A stretch of DNA of 64,000 bases, taken from NCBI RefSeq assembly GCF_025631005.1, contig NZ_JAOTPL010000002.1:186001-250000 (forward strand), read 5' to 3'. Positions within the stretch are counted from its first letter, which is position 1. Each line of letters opens with the position of its first letter. Shown in pieces: positions 7,868-17,196 of this stretch. Source of the stretch: Haoranjiania flava. Its GTDB lineage: Bacteria; Bacteroidota; Bacteroidia; Chitinophagales; Chitinophagaceae. The notes beneath the pieces are model-generated. The model was not told the origin of the DNA, searched no databases, and saw nothing but the letters and a program-made list of their open reading frames with translations. Both the position numbers and the translations under genes were made by a program.

Positions 7868-9643
7868 TTACTGCTCAATAATCTGCATCTTCTTCATCAG
7901 GAATGTGGCGCTTTTGTTGCGGCATACGCCATCAAGCAGCTTGTAGTCGAAGTGCAACTCATTCTCTACTATATTTACCTCGAACCTTTTATTCATAATA
8001 CTTTCAGGAAAATCTTCCTTGAGCCTGCATACCTCTATATCATGTGTGGCTATAGCGCCGGTAGCCTCGTTATGTAATAGCTTTTTGATCACGCCGATTG
8101 TGCCGGAGCGTTTGTCGTCGGAGTTAGTGCCGCGCAATATCTCATCCAGCAAAATAAAACAGCGTTCCTTAGTTGTATGGTCCATGATGTATTTTAACCG
8201 GCTTACTTCAGCAAAGAAGTAGGAGGCGCCTTCGCTTAAAGAATCAGACAGGCGCATGGAAACAAGCACACGCAGCGGGTGCACCTGTGCCGCTTTGGCA
8301 CAGACTACCGAACCCATCGACGCCAGTACCATATTTACTCCCAGGCTGCGCAGGAAAGTACTTTTGCCCGACATATTGGAGCCGGTAAGCACCAGAAAGT
8401 TGTGTTTTTCAAAACTGATATCATTGCAAACTCTTTTGTCCTCGCGGATTAGCGGGTGTCCCAATGCCTCAAAGGCAATTATGCTATTTTTATTTATTGC
8501 CGGGAAAACATACGCTTTATTGTTAAAAGCAAAGTTAGCCAGGCTGTTGAGCTTCTCTGTTTCGCCGATGACATCCAGCCACTGCAATAAAAAACCTGCA
8601 TTCAGTTTTTTCCATTTCAATACAGCCCTGTATACATGCACATGGTATTGAAAAAAACCGTTAAGTACAATCAGCGCCAGCACATTGGCAATGGTGTTCA
8701 TCTGCCCGAACAATTTACCAATGTTTTTTAACTGTACACTTGCGAAGCGGCCATTAACCCTGAGCTTAGCCTGTAAGCCGCGTAAGTAGCTGCTTTCGAA
8801 ATTCCGGGCTTCTATTTTTTGCAGGAGCAATACATATCTTTGCAATACCGTTTCTATTTTGTCGAAACGATTATTCTCCTTCAAGATATGCTTCAATACC
8901 GGTGAAGCAATCAGGAGGTTTAATAAAAAACCATACTGAATGTAGCGGAGCGTTGGCAGGTCAAAAAAAGCATAGCTCGCAAAACAAATCATGATGCATG
9001 CAGGAATGATGTACGATGCTGCGTTCACTAATGTGTTGATGGTTGCCGGCTTCCGCCCTGTCCAATCTGCAAGGTTCTTATAAGCTTGTTTATCTTTTGA
9101 AAGCAATGCCAATGCAAGTACCTGCTGTCTCCATTCCACGTCGTTGGTAAGTTCTTTTACTGCGTGCTGATGCGCCGGAATATCATCAGTGGAAAGGTGG
9201 TTGGTAAAACCTTTTGCCAGGCTTTGCAAACCCATGGAAGTACCTGTGCGGTTCAGGTGCTGAAACAGGGATTTATCTCCAAAAATATCCAGGTCAAAAC
9301 TATAGGCATGCTGGTGATCAACAAATGCTGCACCTCCCGAATAATACAGTGTATGGTTTTCAAAGAAATCAATCTCCCTGTCGTTTATTTCCCGGAGTTT
9401 TTTGGCCAGCTGCAAACGAAAAGATATACGTTGATGGATGCGTACCAATACCAGGAATGCAGTCAGGAATACAACACCCGTCATAAGCCAGCCGGATGTT
9501 TTGGTGTCGAAATATTTATACGCGGCAAAGAGAGCGGCCAGTAAACTAAGCAGGCGCGCCATGCTCAGCAGGTTAAATGATCTTTGAATTTTTTGTTGCG
9601 CTGTTGTATACGTATTGCGCAGCAGGATATATGCTTCTATCAT
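7868..9643 (-). CDS. Membrane-anchored MutS-like ATPase
   Basis: A 591-residue protein with a C-terminal MutS domain V ATPase: Walker A TGSNMSGKSTFLRSLG (near residue 410), Walker B with catalytic Glu in FILLDEILRGTNSDD, and the switch histidine in IATHDIEV. The middle part (about 280-390) resembles the MutS core and clamp helices. The mismatch-recognition domain I and connector of true MutS are absent. Instead the first 250 residues hold two pairs of transmembrane segments (LLSLLAALFAAYKYF with WLMTGVVFLTAFLVLV, and IIPACIMICFASYAFF with FLLNLLIAS). Such proteins are common in Bacteroidota and are annotated as mismatch-repair proteins, but with this architecture repair is unlikely. What it acts on is unknown. 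Confidence 0.85.
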   Translation of the reverse strand: MIEAYILLRNTYTTAQQKIQRSFNLLSMARLLSLLAALFAAYKYFDTKTSGWLMTGVVFLTAFLVLVRIHQRISFRLQLAKKLREINDREIDFFENHTLYYSGGAAFVDHQHAYSFDLDIFGDKSLFQHLNRTGTSMGLQSLAKGFTNHLSTDDIPAHQHAVKELTNDVEWRQQVLALALLSKDKQAYKNLADWTGRKPATINTLVNAASYIIPACIMICFASYAFFDLPTLRYIQYGFLLNLLIASPVLKHILKENNRFDKIETVLQRYVLLLQKIEARNFESSYLRGLQAKLRVNGRFASVQLKNIGKLFGQMNTIANVLALIVLNGFFQYHVHVYRAVLKWKKLNAGFLLQWLDVIGETEKLNSLANFAFNNKAYVFPAINKNSIIAFEALGHPLIREDKRVCNDISFEKHNFLVLTGSNMSGKSTFLRSLGVNMVLASMGSVVCAKAAQVHPLRVLVSMRLSDSLSEGASYFFAEVSRLKYIMDHTTKERCFILLDEILRGTNSDDKRSGTIGVIKKLLHNEATGAIATHDIEVCRLKEDFPESIMNKRFEVNIVENELHFDYKLLDGVCRNKSATFLMKKMQIIEQ

Positions 9644-9731
9644 AATAGCGTTAAAAATAGTACATATTTCAGAAGAATCTTAGTTTAGCGTTAACAGGCA
9701 ATTATTACAAAATAATTATATCTTCGCTTTA

Positions 9732-9974
9732 ATGAAGCAGTTCCTCAACAAAATATCGATCTTGGTGGTCATGCTGGCTACCCTGGTTTTGCAGGCAGAA
9801 GCACAATGTGCTATTTGCACCAAAACTGCCATGCAAATGGGCGAAGGGCCGGCCAAGGGGCTGAATGCTGCCATTCTTTATCTTATGGCAATACCACTTA
9901 CCATTCTATTCTTCATTGGCTACAGGTGGTACAGAAGAGAAAATGCCATCCGTAAAAAAGAGCAGCATCCTTAA
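9732..9974 (+). CDS. Small conserved membrane protein with CxxC, unknown function
   Basis: An 80-residue protein. A signal-like segment (SILVVMLATLVLQAEAQ) ends at residue 24 and is followed directly by CAIC, then GLNAAILYLMAIPLTILFFIGY as a transmembrane segment and a charged tail. The order signal, CxxC, GLNxxILYLMxxP is one I associate with a small Bacteroidota family, often near cytochrome-oxidase maturation genes. The CxxC would face the periplasm, so metal or thiol chemistry is possible but unproven. Its stop overlaps the end of the convergent chromate transporter gene by 4 bases. Confidence 0.7.
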   Translation: MKQFLNKISILVVMLATLVLQAEAQCAICTKTAMQMGEGPAKGLNAAILYLMAIPLTILFFIGYRWYRRENAIRKKEQHP

Positions 9975-11233
9975 AATAATAATCCCAGCAGCAGGCAAAA
10001 CAATACAATAAACGGCGCTTTGATTTTTGTATAATTTAATACAGCAAACGTGCCTGTAATGGTTATTATATTTAACCAATGAACGATCTTTCCATCTGTA
10101 AGGTCGATGGAAATATCTTTGAACAGGTAAAAGAAGGAAGCAAAGATAATACCCACAATAGCTGCATTCACGCCTTCCATAGCCCGATAGATCACCGCAT
10201 ACTTCTTCAGGTTGTTCCACACAGGGAAAAAGAAAAGCACCAATAAAGTTGATGGCAGAAAAATGGCCACTGTAGCTATCACACTTCCCTGCAACTGGCT
10301 GCCGGGGCCACGGTCTTTTGCCGCCATGCCACCTACAAAAGAGGCGATGGAAAACGTTGGGCCCGGAACGGCTTTAAGCACCCCATAGCCTGTAAGAAAC
10401 TCTTGCTTATTGATCCTCAGCCTTTGTGTGTCAGAAACTTTTTTCGGATTTTCAGGTCGCACAACATACTGCTCATACATCATCGGCGTAAGCACATCGC
10501 CACCGCCGAAAACAAGCGATCCGAAGCGGTAAAAGTTCTCAAACAGGTTAAATTTCCAGCGGTTTTCCCAATTGTTTTTTCTTGAGGTTTCGGAAAGATA
10601 CCCGGCAACAGCAAAAACTGCCAGAAACACCAGTATATTGCCCCACCTGATCTTGCGCGGAGGCGTACCTTGCTGCGGTATACGTTTTCTGCTGAAGCAG
10701 GTGGCCAATCCGGATAAGAGCAGCATACCCGGGAATACCCAGGGCACTTTAAAAAACAGAAAGGTGATTATCGTTACTATCACCAGAATAATTCTGGTAA
10801 TAGGATTGTGCACAGAAATGCGCATGAGCTTGTAGCCGGAATAGGCGATAAACCCTATCGCCATAGGGTTGATGTATTTAAAAAGGGAAGCAGTGTCAAT
10901 AGCCTCCTGATCAAAATACACCAGCAGGAAAGAGAAAGCGCCCATCAGCGTACAGGCAGGCAACAGCCACATGATCAGCGACAGGATGGAAAGCAGAAAG
11001 CCGCCGCGTTTGTAACCGATAAGTGTTACCAGTTGCGTAGAGGAAGCACCCGGCAACATCTGGCAGAAGGCATTGTACTCCATCAGCTCCTCTTCGGTTA
11101 CATCTTTTCTTTCGTTCACAAACGTTTTCAGCATCATGGCCAGGTGTGCCTGCGCTCCACCGAAGGCGGTAATGCTGAACAGGAAAACCGATTTTAAAAA
11201 GTCCAGATGTCTTAAGAGTTTTACAAACTTCAC
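9971..11233 (-). CDS. chrA: Chromate transporter, CHR family
   Basis: A 420-residue inner-membrane protein with the two homologous CHR halves of the long-chain family. Half one has FGGAQAHLAMM and PGASSTQLVTLIGY. Half two has FGGGDVLTPMMYEQYV, then GYGVLKAVPGPTFSIASFVG. About ten to twelve transmembrane segments are seen. ChrA proteins export chromate by proton antiport. Many genomic members probably carry other oxyanions, so the substrate is inferred. It lies 26 bases after the HlyC/CorC gene on the same strand and may be cotranscribed with it. Confidence 0.92.
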   Translation of the reverse strand: MKFVKLLRHLDFLKSVFLFSITAFGGAQAHLAMMLKTFVNERKDVTEEELMEYNAFCQMLPGASSTQLVTLIGYKRGGFLLSILSLIMWLLPACTLMGAFSFLLVYFDQEAIDTASLFKYINPMAIGFIAYSGYKLMRISVHNPITRIILVIVTIITFLFFKVPWVFPGMLLLSGLATCFSRKRIPQQGTPPRKIRWGNILVFLAVFAVAGYLSETSRKNNWENRWKFNLFENFYRFGSLVFGGGDVLTPMMYEQYVVRPENPKKVSDTQRLRINKQEFLTGYGVLKAVPGPTFSIASFVGGMAAKDRGPGSQLQGSVIATVAIFLPSTLLVLFFFPVWNNLKKYAVIYRAMEGVNAAIVGIIFASFFYLFKDISIDLTDGKIVHWLNIITITGTFAVLNYTKIKAPFIVLFCLLLGLLF

Positions 11234-11259
11234 TATTGGCTGATTGCTGACAAATAATA

Positions 11260-12543
11260 TTATCGGAGCATTTTTACTTTCACAAGCCCGATCTTTGTTT
11301 CTGAAACGCTGATGATATCAAACACATAGTTGTCCACGATCACGCGCTCTTTTTCTTTGGGTATACGCTTGTTCTCGCGGATAATGTAGCCCGAAAGTGT
11401 TTCGGATTCTTTCTCCGGGAAATCAAAATCGTATTTTTCATTGAGCCGCGCAAGCTCTATCCTGCCGGAAAAAATAAATTCATTTTCCGAGATTCTCTTC
11501 TCTACGTAGTTGTTTCTGCCGAACTCATCCTGTGCTTCGCCGAAAAGCTCGCGTATGATATTGTCTACAGTAATGATGCCCGCAGTGCCGCCAAACTCAT
11601 CTACTACCCATGCTACGCTTTTTCTTTCTTTAGAAAAACGGTGCAGCAGGTCTGTCACAGATTTTGTTTCGGGCACAATAAATACCGGCATAAGGATACT
11701 TTGCAGGTCTGGCGGATTCTTGAAGAAATCCATCATCATTACATAACCCAGGATGTTGTCAATATTGTTTTCATAGACCACCATCCTGCTTTGCTTGCTT
11801 TCTATGATCTTCCGGAGTGCAGTATTGATGTCGGTTTTAATCTCAAGCCCTGCAACTTCTGTCCTGGGCGTAAGGCTCTGCCTTATCTTCAGCGAAGGAA
11901 GGTACAGCGCATTTTCAAAAAGATGGGTGTTTACTTCCAGGTGGTTCATCTCTTCTTCTTCCTGTTCGTCTGAAGATGCGTAGTATCGCTGCTCTGCGTT
12001 GGTAGAGCCAAAAGCATGTTTTTCCTGGTTGATCTTTACATTGAACAAATACTTCAGAATGCCGTTGGCAAAGTTCTGGGTCATGTTTATGATCGGGTTG
12101 AAGATCTTATGGAATCCGTTGAAGGTAAAAAGCAATGCATACAATAACTTGTCATTGCGGTTGAAAATGACTTTTGCCAGGAACTTACCGAAAAATATAA
12201 TGAGGAAAGAAGATAAAAATACATTTACCAACAGCGTCAGGTAAATATTATCAAACCGTATAGGCAGCCACAAACCCGAGGTCAGCAGTTGGTTGAAGAA
12301 GAACGCGTACATTACGGTGCACAATACAATCCCGAAATAGCTGGTAGAAATGAACAGGTGCTTATGGTCTACAAATTTTCCCATAAGTAGCCCTTCGGAT
12401 GTGCCCTGGTTGCGTCTTAATTCAACGTTTAACCGGTTGGAACTTACAAATGCAGATTTCATGCCTGCGAAGAAAAGCATCAGCAGCAAAGAGACTACAA
12501 TACCAATAACTAAGAGTACATTAGATATCTGTTCCGGCACCAT
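11260..12543 (-). CDS. HlyC/CorC (CNNM-CBS) family protein
   Basis: A 427-residue protein with an N-terminal CNNM/DUF21 membrane domain (four hydrophobic segments in residues 1-170, beginning NVLLVIGIVVSLLLMLFFAG), a CBS pair (about 215-335; LTPRTEVAGLEIKTD and SVAWVVDEFGGTAGIITVDNI), and a C-terminal CorC_HlyC domain. The family is linked to Mg2+/Co2+ efflux. The same architecture is found in GldE of gliding Bacteroidota, but I cannot assign GldE from the sequence alone. It follows lptC in the leftward coaX-OMP-lptC cluster, a gene order common in this phylum. Confidence 0.88.
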   Translation of the reverse strand: MVPEQISNVLLVIGIVVSLLLMLFFAGMKSAFVSSNRLNVELRRNQGTSEGLLMGKFVDHKHLFISTSYFGIVLCTVMYAFFFNQLLTSGLWLPIRFDNIYLTLLVNVFLSSFLIIFFGKFLAKVIFNRNDKLLYALLFTFNGFHKIFNPIINMTQNFANGILKYLFNVKINQEKHAFGSTNAEQRYYASSDEQEEEEMNHLEVNTHLFENALYLPSLKIRQSLTPRTEVAGLEIKTDINTALRKIIESKQSRMVVYENNIDNILGYVMMMDFFKNPPDLQSILMPVFIVPETKSVTDLLHRFSKERKSVAWVVDEFGGTAGIITVDNIIRELFGEAQDEFGRNNYVEKRISENEFIFSGRIELARLNEKYDFDFPEKESETLSGYIIRENKRIPKEKERVIVDNYVFDIISVSETKIGLVKVKMLR

Positions 12544-12609
12544 TGGGTTAGCTGTTTAGATTGATGCAATATACAGATTATTCTTTTAAGCTTTCAATCC
12601 CGGCCGTAT

Positions 12610-13194
12610 TTATTGTGAAGGTAATGTGCTGTCGGCTACGGATGTCTGGCTGTCGTAAACCTGGTCGAAGTGATAACTGCTGAAATCCTGTTTGGTGCGG
12701 AAGCCACGCCCCTTGATCAGGGAAAAAGGAACTTTCTGGAAAAACCAGATGGGTTTGTCGGTATAGAGCTCCTCTGTTTTCTGATCCCACCACAGCTCAG
12801 ATGTGCGCATAGTATCTCCCTTGATGTTGTAAAACACCACGCTGTCGCGCAGGAAAACTTTGGAATCGTCCACAAAGTATTTGCCGTACTTAGCTTTTAA
12901 AAAGCTCTCCGGTATGGGTACAAGCTCGTTGTAAAAAGTTACAAAAAGTGAATTGGGGAAAATAGTTGCAGCGCTGTCTTTATCGCGGCGGATCATGTAA
13001 GGCGCTTTCAGCCTGGCTTTTACCATGCCGCCAATGCTCAGGAAACTCTCAATGTCCCTGCCTTCCTCAATATTTTCTTTGCCTTTGCCCAGGTTCTGCA
13101 CCTCTTTTATATCATTTTCACAGGAAGCCAAAAAGAAAAAGCTGCCTATACATAAAGCAGCTGAAAGAAAAATATGGTGAAAGCCTTTAGTCAT
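12610..13194 (-). CDS. lptC: LPS export periplasmic protein LptC, lipoprotein form
   Basis: A 194-residue protein. The signal peptide ends in the lipobox FFLASC (Cys near residue 25). One LptC/OstA-like beta-jellyroll domain follows, with repeated strand motifs (GGMVKARLKAPYMIR, YFVDDSKVFLRDSVVFYN, MRTSELWWDQKTEELYTDKPI). LptC links the LptB2FG ABC transporter to LptA in lipopolysaccharide export. The Bacteroidota form is usually a lipoprotein, as here. Its ATG overlaps the end of the upstream outer-membrane protein gene by 8 bases, which suggests coupled translation. Confidence 0.88.
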   Translation of the reverse strand: MTKGFHHIFLSAALCIGSFFFLASCENDIKEVQNLGKGKENIEEGRDIESFLSIGGMVKARLKAPYMIRRDKDSAATIFPNSLFVTFYNELVPIPESFLKAKYGKYFVDDSKVFLRDSVVFYNIKGDTMRTSELWWDQKTEELYTDKPIWFFQKVPFSLIKGRGFRTKQDFSSYHFDQVYDSQTSVADSTLPSQ

Positions 13195-14632
13195 ATCTTG
13201 ATTTTAAGAACCAGATATCGCTCAGAGAAAATCCTACGGAAATTTTATAAAAGTTCTCTGAAACATTATTCCTGTTAGAACCTCTTCTGCCTATTTCAAA
13301 CGCTGTGTTTACCACAGATTTCTGGTTGCTGTACATTTGCTTGCGCAGGTTAAATCCAAAGCCAAATGTTACAGCCATTATATCATAGCCATCTTTGGAA
13401 GTGTTGCCAACGTTGATGTAGTCTTTACCATAATACCCGCCGATGCTGTAGCGCGCTGTGGAAAATAAGCTGGCCCCACGCAAGGGATCTGGAATAAAAT
13501 AGCCGCCGGCACGGATCATCCAGCTATTGGAAAGCGCTGTATCTGCAATATTCTCCACATCGCGGTATTGAGACCAGTTGGTGGTATTGTACTCGGCCCC
13601 GAAACCGTATTTCTGTACACCCATCAGGTATTTATTAAACATAAATCCACCGTTTAAGCTTGTAGGCAGCGTTACTTGCCCTTTGCTGTTTTCTTTAAAG
13701 CTGATGGTATCTATTATTCTAGGGTTATCGCCATATTGGTCATCCGCGTTAAAACCGATCTTGTAGTAAGCAATTTCCCGGCGTGCATTTAATTTTTGTG
13801 ATATAGAACCGTTTACACCCAGGTCAAGGTTGTAAGTTGAGCGTATTTTAGAAACAGGATCTGTAACTTCTTTTAATTTAATAGTATACTGCATACCTGC
13901 GTCCCAGGTAAAGCCCCTGTAAATGGTCTTTATATTTTTAGAAGATGTCGCATACTGAAAGGTATCGTTGCTAAGGGAGGTGAGTGTAGAAATATCTTTT
14001 TTACCGAAGTTATAAGCGCCGTTCACGCCGATCCTGAAGTCGCCGAAAGCTTTGCCCACGCCTAAAAATACCTGGTTAATACCGCCTTCGCCTAAATTGC
14101 GACTGTTGAGCGTATCTAACTTCACCGGTTGGGGGCCTTGCCTCCATTGGGTACGGGTGCTAAGGCTATAACTCACTCTTGTAACAGGCTTTATCCCTAA
14201 GGCTATACCCATGCCAGACTGTGCGATCGGGAAAGCCAGGGTAAAGTAGGCAGGCATCAGGTTGGCAGAGTTATATGCTTTGGACGGATTTACACTTTTC
14301 AGCGTACGCATGTCGCCTATAATACCGAGGTCATAGTTCACATTGCCCCCCTGCCTGTTGGGCTGGGTTCTTAAAATGCCATAGCTGGCAGGATTGGCGG
14401 GATTGAGTGAAAGAGTGCCAATGTTAGGATTAACGAGATGCAGGCTGTTGCCCTGAGCCGAAGTCATGCCGCCGATGGCGCGGTATTGTGCAGATTGTGA
14501 AGGAAATAAATCGCCCAATCCATAACGCGAAAACGGTGAATTTTCCTGGGCCTGAGTGTTCACAGCAAGCAAAATGGCCAGGCATGCAAATAAAAAATAC
14601 TTTTTATTTTGAATTGATTTTACTGATAGCAT
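13187..14632 (-). CDS. Outer-membrane beta-barrel protein of the coaX-lptC cluster
   Basis: A 481-residue exported protein: cleavable signal peptide (KKYFLFACLAILLAVNTQAQ), then ENSPFSRYGLGDLFPSQSAQYRAIGGMTSA. The SPFSRYGLGD opening is typical of this barrel family in Bacteroidota. The rest is rich in alternating aromatic strands (for example FGFGFNLRKQMYS, YGFGAEYNTTNWSQYRD), and the C-terminus ends near KISVGFSLSDIWF. I take it to be a FadL- or PorV-like barrel, but no substrate can be named. It overlaps coaX by 29 bases and lptC by 8, so the three are almost certainly one transcript. Confidence 0.75.
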   Translation of the reverse strand: MLSVKSIQNKKYFLFACLAILLAVNTQAQENSPFSRYGLGDLFPSQSAQYRAIGGMTSAQGNSLHLVNPNIGTLSLNPANPASYGILRTQPNRQGGNVNYDLGIIGDMRTLKSVNPSKAYNSANLMPAYFTLAFPIAQSGMGIALGIKPVTRVSYSLSTRTQWRQGPQPVKLDTLNSRNLGEGGINQVFLGVGKAFGDFRIGVNGAYNFGKKDISTLTSLSNDTFQYATSSKNIKTIYRGFTWDAGMQYTIKLKEVTDPVSKIRSTYNLDLGVNGSISQKLNARREIAYYKIGFNADDQYGDNPRIIDTISFKENSKGQVTLPTSLNGGFMFNKYLMGVQKYGFGAEYNTTNWSQYRDVENIADTALSNSWMIRAGGYFIPDPLRGASLFSTARYSIGGYYGKDYINVGNTSKDGYDIMAVTFGFGFNLRKQMYSNQKSVVNTAFEIGRRGSNRNNVSENFYKISVGFSLSDIWFLKSRYD

Positions 14633-15353
14633 ATAAGCCTTTATAAATTAAATGTGGGTCTGCAAATATCCTGTTTTTTAAATGAGGCAGGAAAAATGAG
14701 GCATCGCCACCGGTTAAAAGCACGTTAAATTTAGTGTATTTCTCTTTATATAAATCAATGATACCGTCAATTTCTTTACTGATGCCTAATATCACACCGC
14801 TTTGAATATTGGTTTTGGTATCATAACCGATCAGCGGAAAATTCCATTCGGGCTCTACCAAAGGAAGTTTTGCCGTAAACTGGTTCATGGATTTCATGCG
14901 CATGTAAAGACCGGGAGAGATGGAGCCGCCGAGAAATTCACTGAATTTATTGATAAAGTTAAATGTAATGCAGGAACCAAGGCCTATCACCAGGTTGTGC
15001 TGTTTGGGAAACCTGGCAACAGCGCCCATCAGCATGGCCCACCTGTCTGCACCTACTGAAGGTGCCACGGTGCGCGATGGCACGTGTATAGGCAGGTTGC
15101 TCTCATGCGTTACCAGGTGAAAGCTGGTAGTTTGCTTCAGCAGCTCTTCCACCTCTTTGTCATGGTCTATAACGGATGAGAGAATGGAATACTTCGGTTT
15201 AAATTCATCTACAATGTTGTGCAGATCGGCTAACATGTCATCGCCAAGTACACGTTCTTCCACCAGTTGATCCTTCGACATGATACCGCATTTGTAGCGG
15301 CTGTTACCGAAATCAAGACACAAAGTATTGGATGGAGCGCCGAATAAATTCAT
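14604..15353 (-). CDS. coaX: Type III pantothenate kinase
   Basis: CoaX phosphorylates pantothenate, the first step of coenzyme A synthesis, in the cytoplasm. The 249-residue protein has the ASKHA fold signatures: LCLDFGNSRYKCGI (phosphate 1 loop), GADRWAMLMGAVARFP (pantothenate site), LGSCITFNFI in place of the usual GTAxTxD, and LLTGGDASFF near the C-terminus. The replacement of the usual TAxT by SCIT is seen in other Bacteroidota CoaX, as far as I recall. First gene of the coaX-OMP-lptC-HlyC cluster. Confidence 0.92.
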   Translation of the reverse strand: MNLFGAPSNTLCLDFGNSRYKCGIMSKDQLVEERVLGDDMLADLHNIVDEFKPKYSILSSVIDHDKEVEELLKQTTSFHLVTHESNLPIHVPSRTVAPSVGADRWAMLMGAVARFPKQHNLVIGLGSCITFNFINKFSEFLGGSISPGLYMRMKSMNQFTAKLPLVEPEWNFPLIGYDTKTNIQSGVILGISKEIDGIIDLYKEKYTKFNVLLTGGDASFFLPHLKNRIFADPHLIYKGLYAISKINSK

Positions 15354-15493
15354 AAATGATGGGCAAATTTCGTTTATTTAAGTGAAATGCCAAAAGATTA
15401 AAAAATATGGCGTGCCGTACCCGTGTGTAACACCTCAACGACTCAACGACTAAACAAATAAACAATCCCAAAAATAACAATACACCCCACGCA

Positions 15494-16576
15494 TCATTCA
15501 TTCACCACATCAAAAGCATCGCGCAGGCCGTTGCCAAGCAGGTTGAAAGCCAGCACCAGTATCATAATGGCAATGCCGGGAGCCAGCGCCAGCATCGGGT
15601 TGTTGGTAATAATGAAATTATAATTTTCCTTGATCATGAGTCCCCAACTCGGCTGCGGCGGCTGCACGCCCACGCCCAGGAAGCTGAGCCCTGCCTCAAT
15701 TACAATGGCAGAAGCGAAGTTGCTGGCGGCCATTACCAGTATAGGGCCTAAAATATTAGGCAAAATATGCCGTACGATGATCCTGAAATTGCTGAAGCCC
15801 AGCACCTTGCCGGCCTCTACATATTCCAGCTTGCGGATAGCCATCACCTGGCCGCGTACCAGGCGCGCCACGCTTACCCACAGTGTGAAGCCTACCGCCA
15901 CGAACACCTGCCAGAAGCCTTTGCCCAAAATAAAGGTGATGGCAAACACCAGCAGCAGGGTGGGTATAGACCACACCACATTTACAAACCACATGATTAT
16001 ATTATCTGTGCGGCCCCTGAAATAGCCTGCCAGCGCGCCCAGCAGTATGCCGAGCGTCAGCGAAATAATTACAGCAATCAGGCCTACGCTGAGGCTTACT
16101 CTTGTGCCTACAATCAGCCGGCTGAATATATCCCTTCCGAACTTATCGGTGCCGAAATAAAATTTGCGGTGAACCACCTCGGGGCTTGCCAGGTCTTTTA
16201 CAGGTATAGCGATAGTTTCGTACACATCCACATCAATAAATTTGCCTGCATAAACCGTATCGCCGCTTTGGCTGATGCCTTTCACAGGCACCATCACAAA
16301 ATCATCGGGCTTTCCGCTGAGCAATCTTTTGAAAAAGCCGGGTTCTGAGGCAGCCACCGGGTTTTTTACCAGCAAAAAATCTGAAGAGAACCCCGGCTTC
16401 TTATTGGCGATTTCCGGGATCATGCGGTTGGCATTCGGGGAAGTGTCGGGAGCAATAAAGTAGGCAAATACAGCCAGCACACAGGAAAGCAGTATCACGG
16501 CAAGCCCTGCTACGGCGAGTTTGTTCCTCTTTAATTTGTGCCAGACTACATTATGGGCGCCCTTTTTTTGTTCCAC
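15494..16576 (-). CDS. ABC transporter permease, DppC/OppC type
   Basis: A 360-residue inner-membrane subunit of a peptide or nickel-type ABC importer. It has an OppC N-terminal segment (KLKRNKLAVAGLAVILLSCVLAVFAYFIAPD), an unusually long periplasmic insert (about residues 45-135), and a permease domain with five segments. The EAA-like loop for ATPase contact is EYVEAGKVLGFSNFRIIVRHILPNI. The motif FGTDKFGRDIFSRLIVGTRVSL is diagnostic of the family. The start is GTG at 16576. I see no in-frame ATG upstream. The partner permease, ATPases and binding protein are not in the window, so it is either an orphan or cotranscribed with distant partners. Confidence 0.9.
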   Translation of the reverse strand: MEQKKGAHNVVWHKLKRNKLAVAGLAVILLSCVLAVFAYFIAPDTSPNANRMIPEIANKKPGFSSDFLLVKNPVAASEPGFFKRLLSGKPDDFVMVPVKGISQSGDTVYAGKFIDVDVYETIAIPVKDLASPEVVHRKFYFGTDKFGRDIFSRLIVGTRVSLSVGLIAVIISLTLGILLGALAGYFRGRTDNIIMWFVNVVWSIPTLLLVFAITFILGKGFWQVFVAVGFTLWVSVARLVRGQVMAIRKLEYVEAGKVLGFSNFRIIVRHILPNILGPILVMAASNFASAIVIEAGLSFLGVGVQPPQPSWGLMIKENYNFIITNNPMLALAPGIAIMILVLAFNLLGNGLRDAFDVVNE

Positions 16577-16738
16577 GCGATGAAGATATACTAATTCAAG
16601 TTTTCTGAAAAATGTTTGAACTTTTAATTAATTCATGACTTTTTGAGCTACTTTTGTGGCATTCTTTACAATAAAGCGACTGTGGCTTATTGTTAATGCC
16701 GTAATTTGCGAGCTGATTAATTTAAACCATCCCTGAAA

Positions 16739-17155
16739 ATGAAGAAACTGCATATCGTTATTCTTGTTGTGATCGGCGTAGTGATAGCCTTACTGATATC
16801 TCAGATGGGCAATGTATCTACTTACGAAACCATTGCATCTGCCAAAGAAAAACAGGGCAAAACCGTAACGGTGATTGCAAAACTGGACAAACAATCTTTG
16901 AATTATAATCCCGCTGTAAACCCCAACTACCTTACATTTAAAGCTATTGATACGCTTGGCGCTTCCATGAATGTGGCTTATTATTTTGAAAAGCCGCAGG
17001 ATATTGAAAAAAGCGAGCGCATTGTTTTAAAAGGCCAGATGGATGAGAACGGTATATTCCAGATCAAAGACCAGCGCGGCATACTTTTAAAATGCCCGTC
17101 AAAATACAAAGATGATCCCAACGCATTGCAGGAGGAGATAAGTGCATCATTGTAA
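16739..17155 (+). CDS. ccmE: Cytochrome c maturation heme chaperone CcmE, CxxxY type
   Basis: CcmE is a membrane-anchored periplasmic protein that holds heme covalently and passes it to apocytochrome c. One N-terminal anchor (IVILVVIGVVIALLI) precedes an OB-fold domain. The classic heme ligand motif HxxxY is replaced by CPSKY (Cys near residue 121), the CxxxY variant known from some anaerobes and other bacteria. Length (138 residues) is normal. It is followed after 41 bases by a CcmF/CcsA-type gene, the expected partner. Confidence 0.9.
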   Translation: MKKLHIVILVVIGVVIALLISQMGNVSTYETIASAKEKQGKTVTVIAKLDKQSLNYNPAVNPNYLTFKAIDTLGASMNVAYYFEKPQDIEKSERIVLKGQMDENGIFQIKDQRGILLKCPSKYKDDPNALQEEISASL

Positions 17156-17196
17156 CGGCGAACATTTTCTTTCAAACTAACTTACCACCTCAGGAA

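Noticed and set aside
15420..15480. CAACGACTCAACGACTAAACAAATAAACAA between coaX and the OppC gene
   Set aside because: A short low-complexity run of a kind common between genes in Bacteroidota. No hairpin or binding-site pattern.
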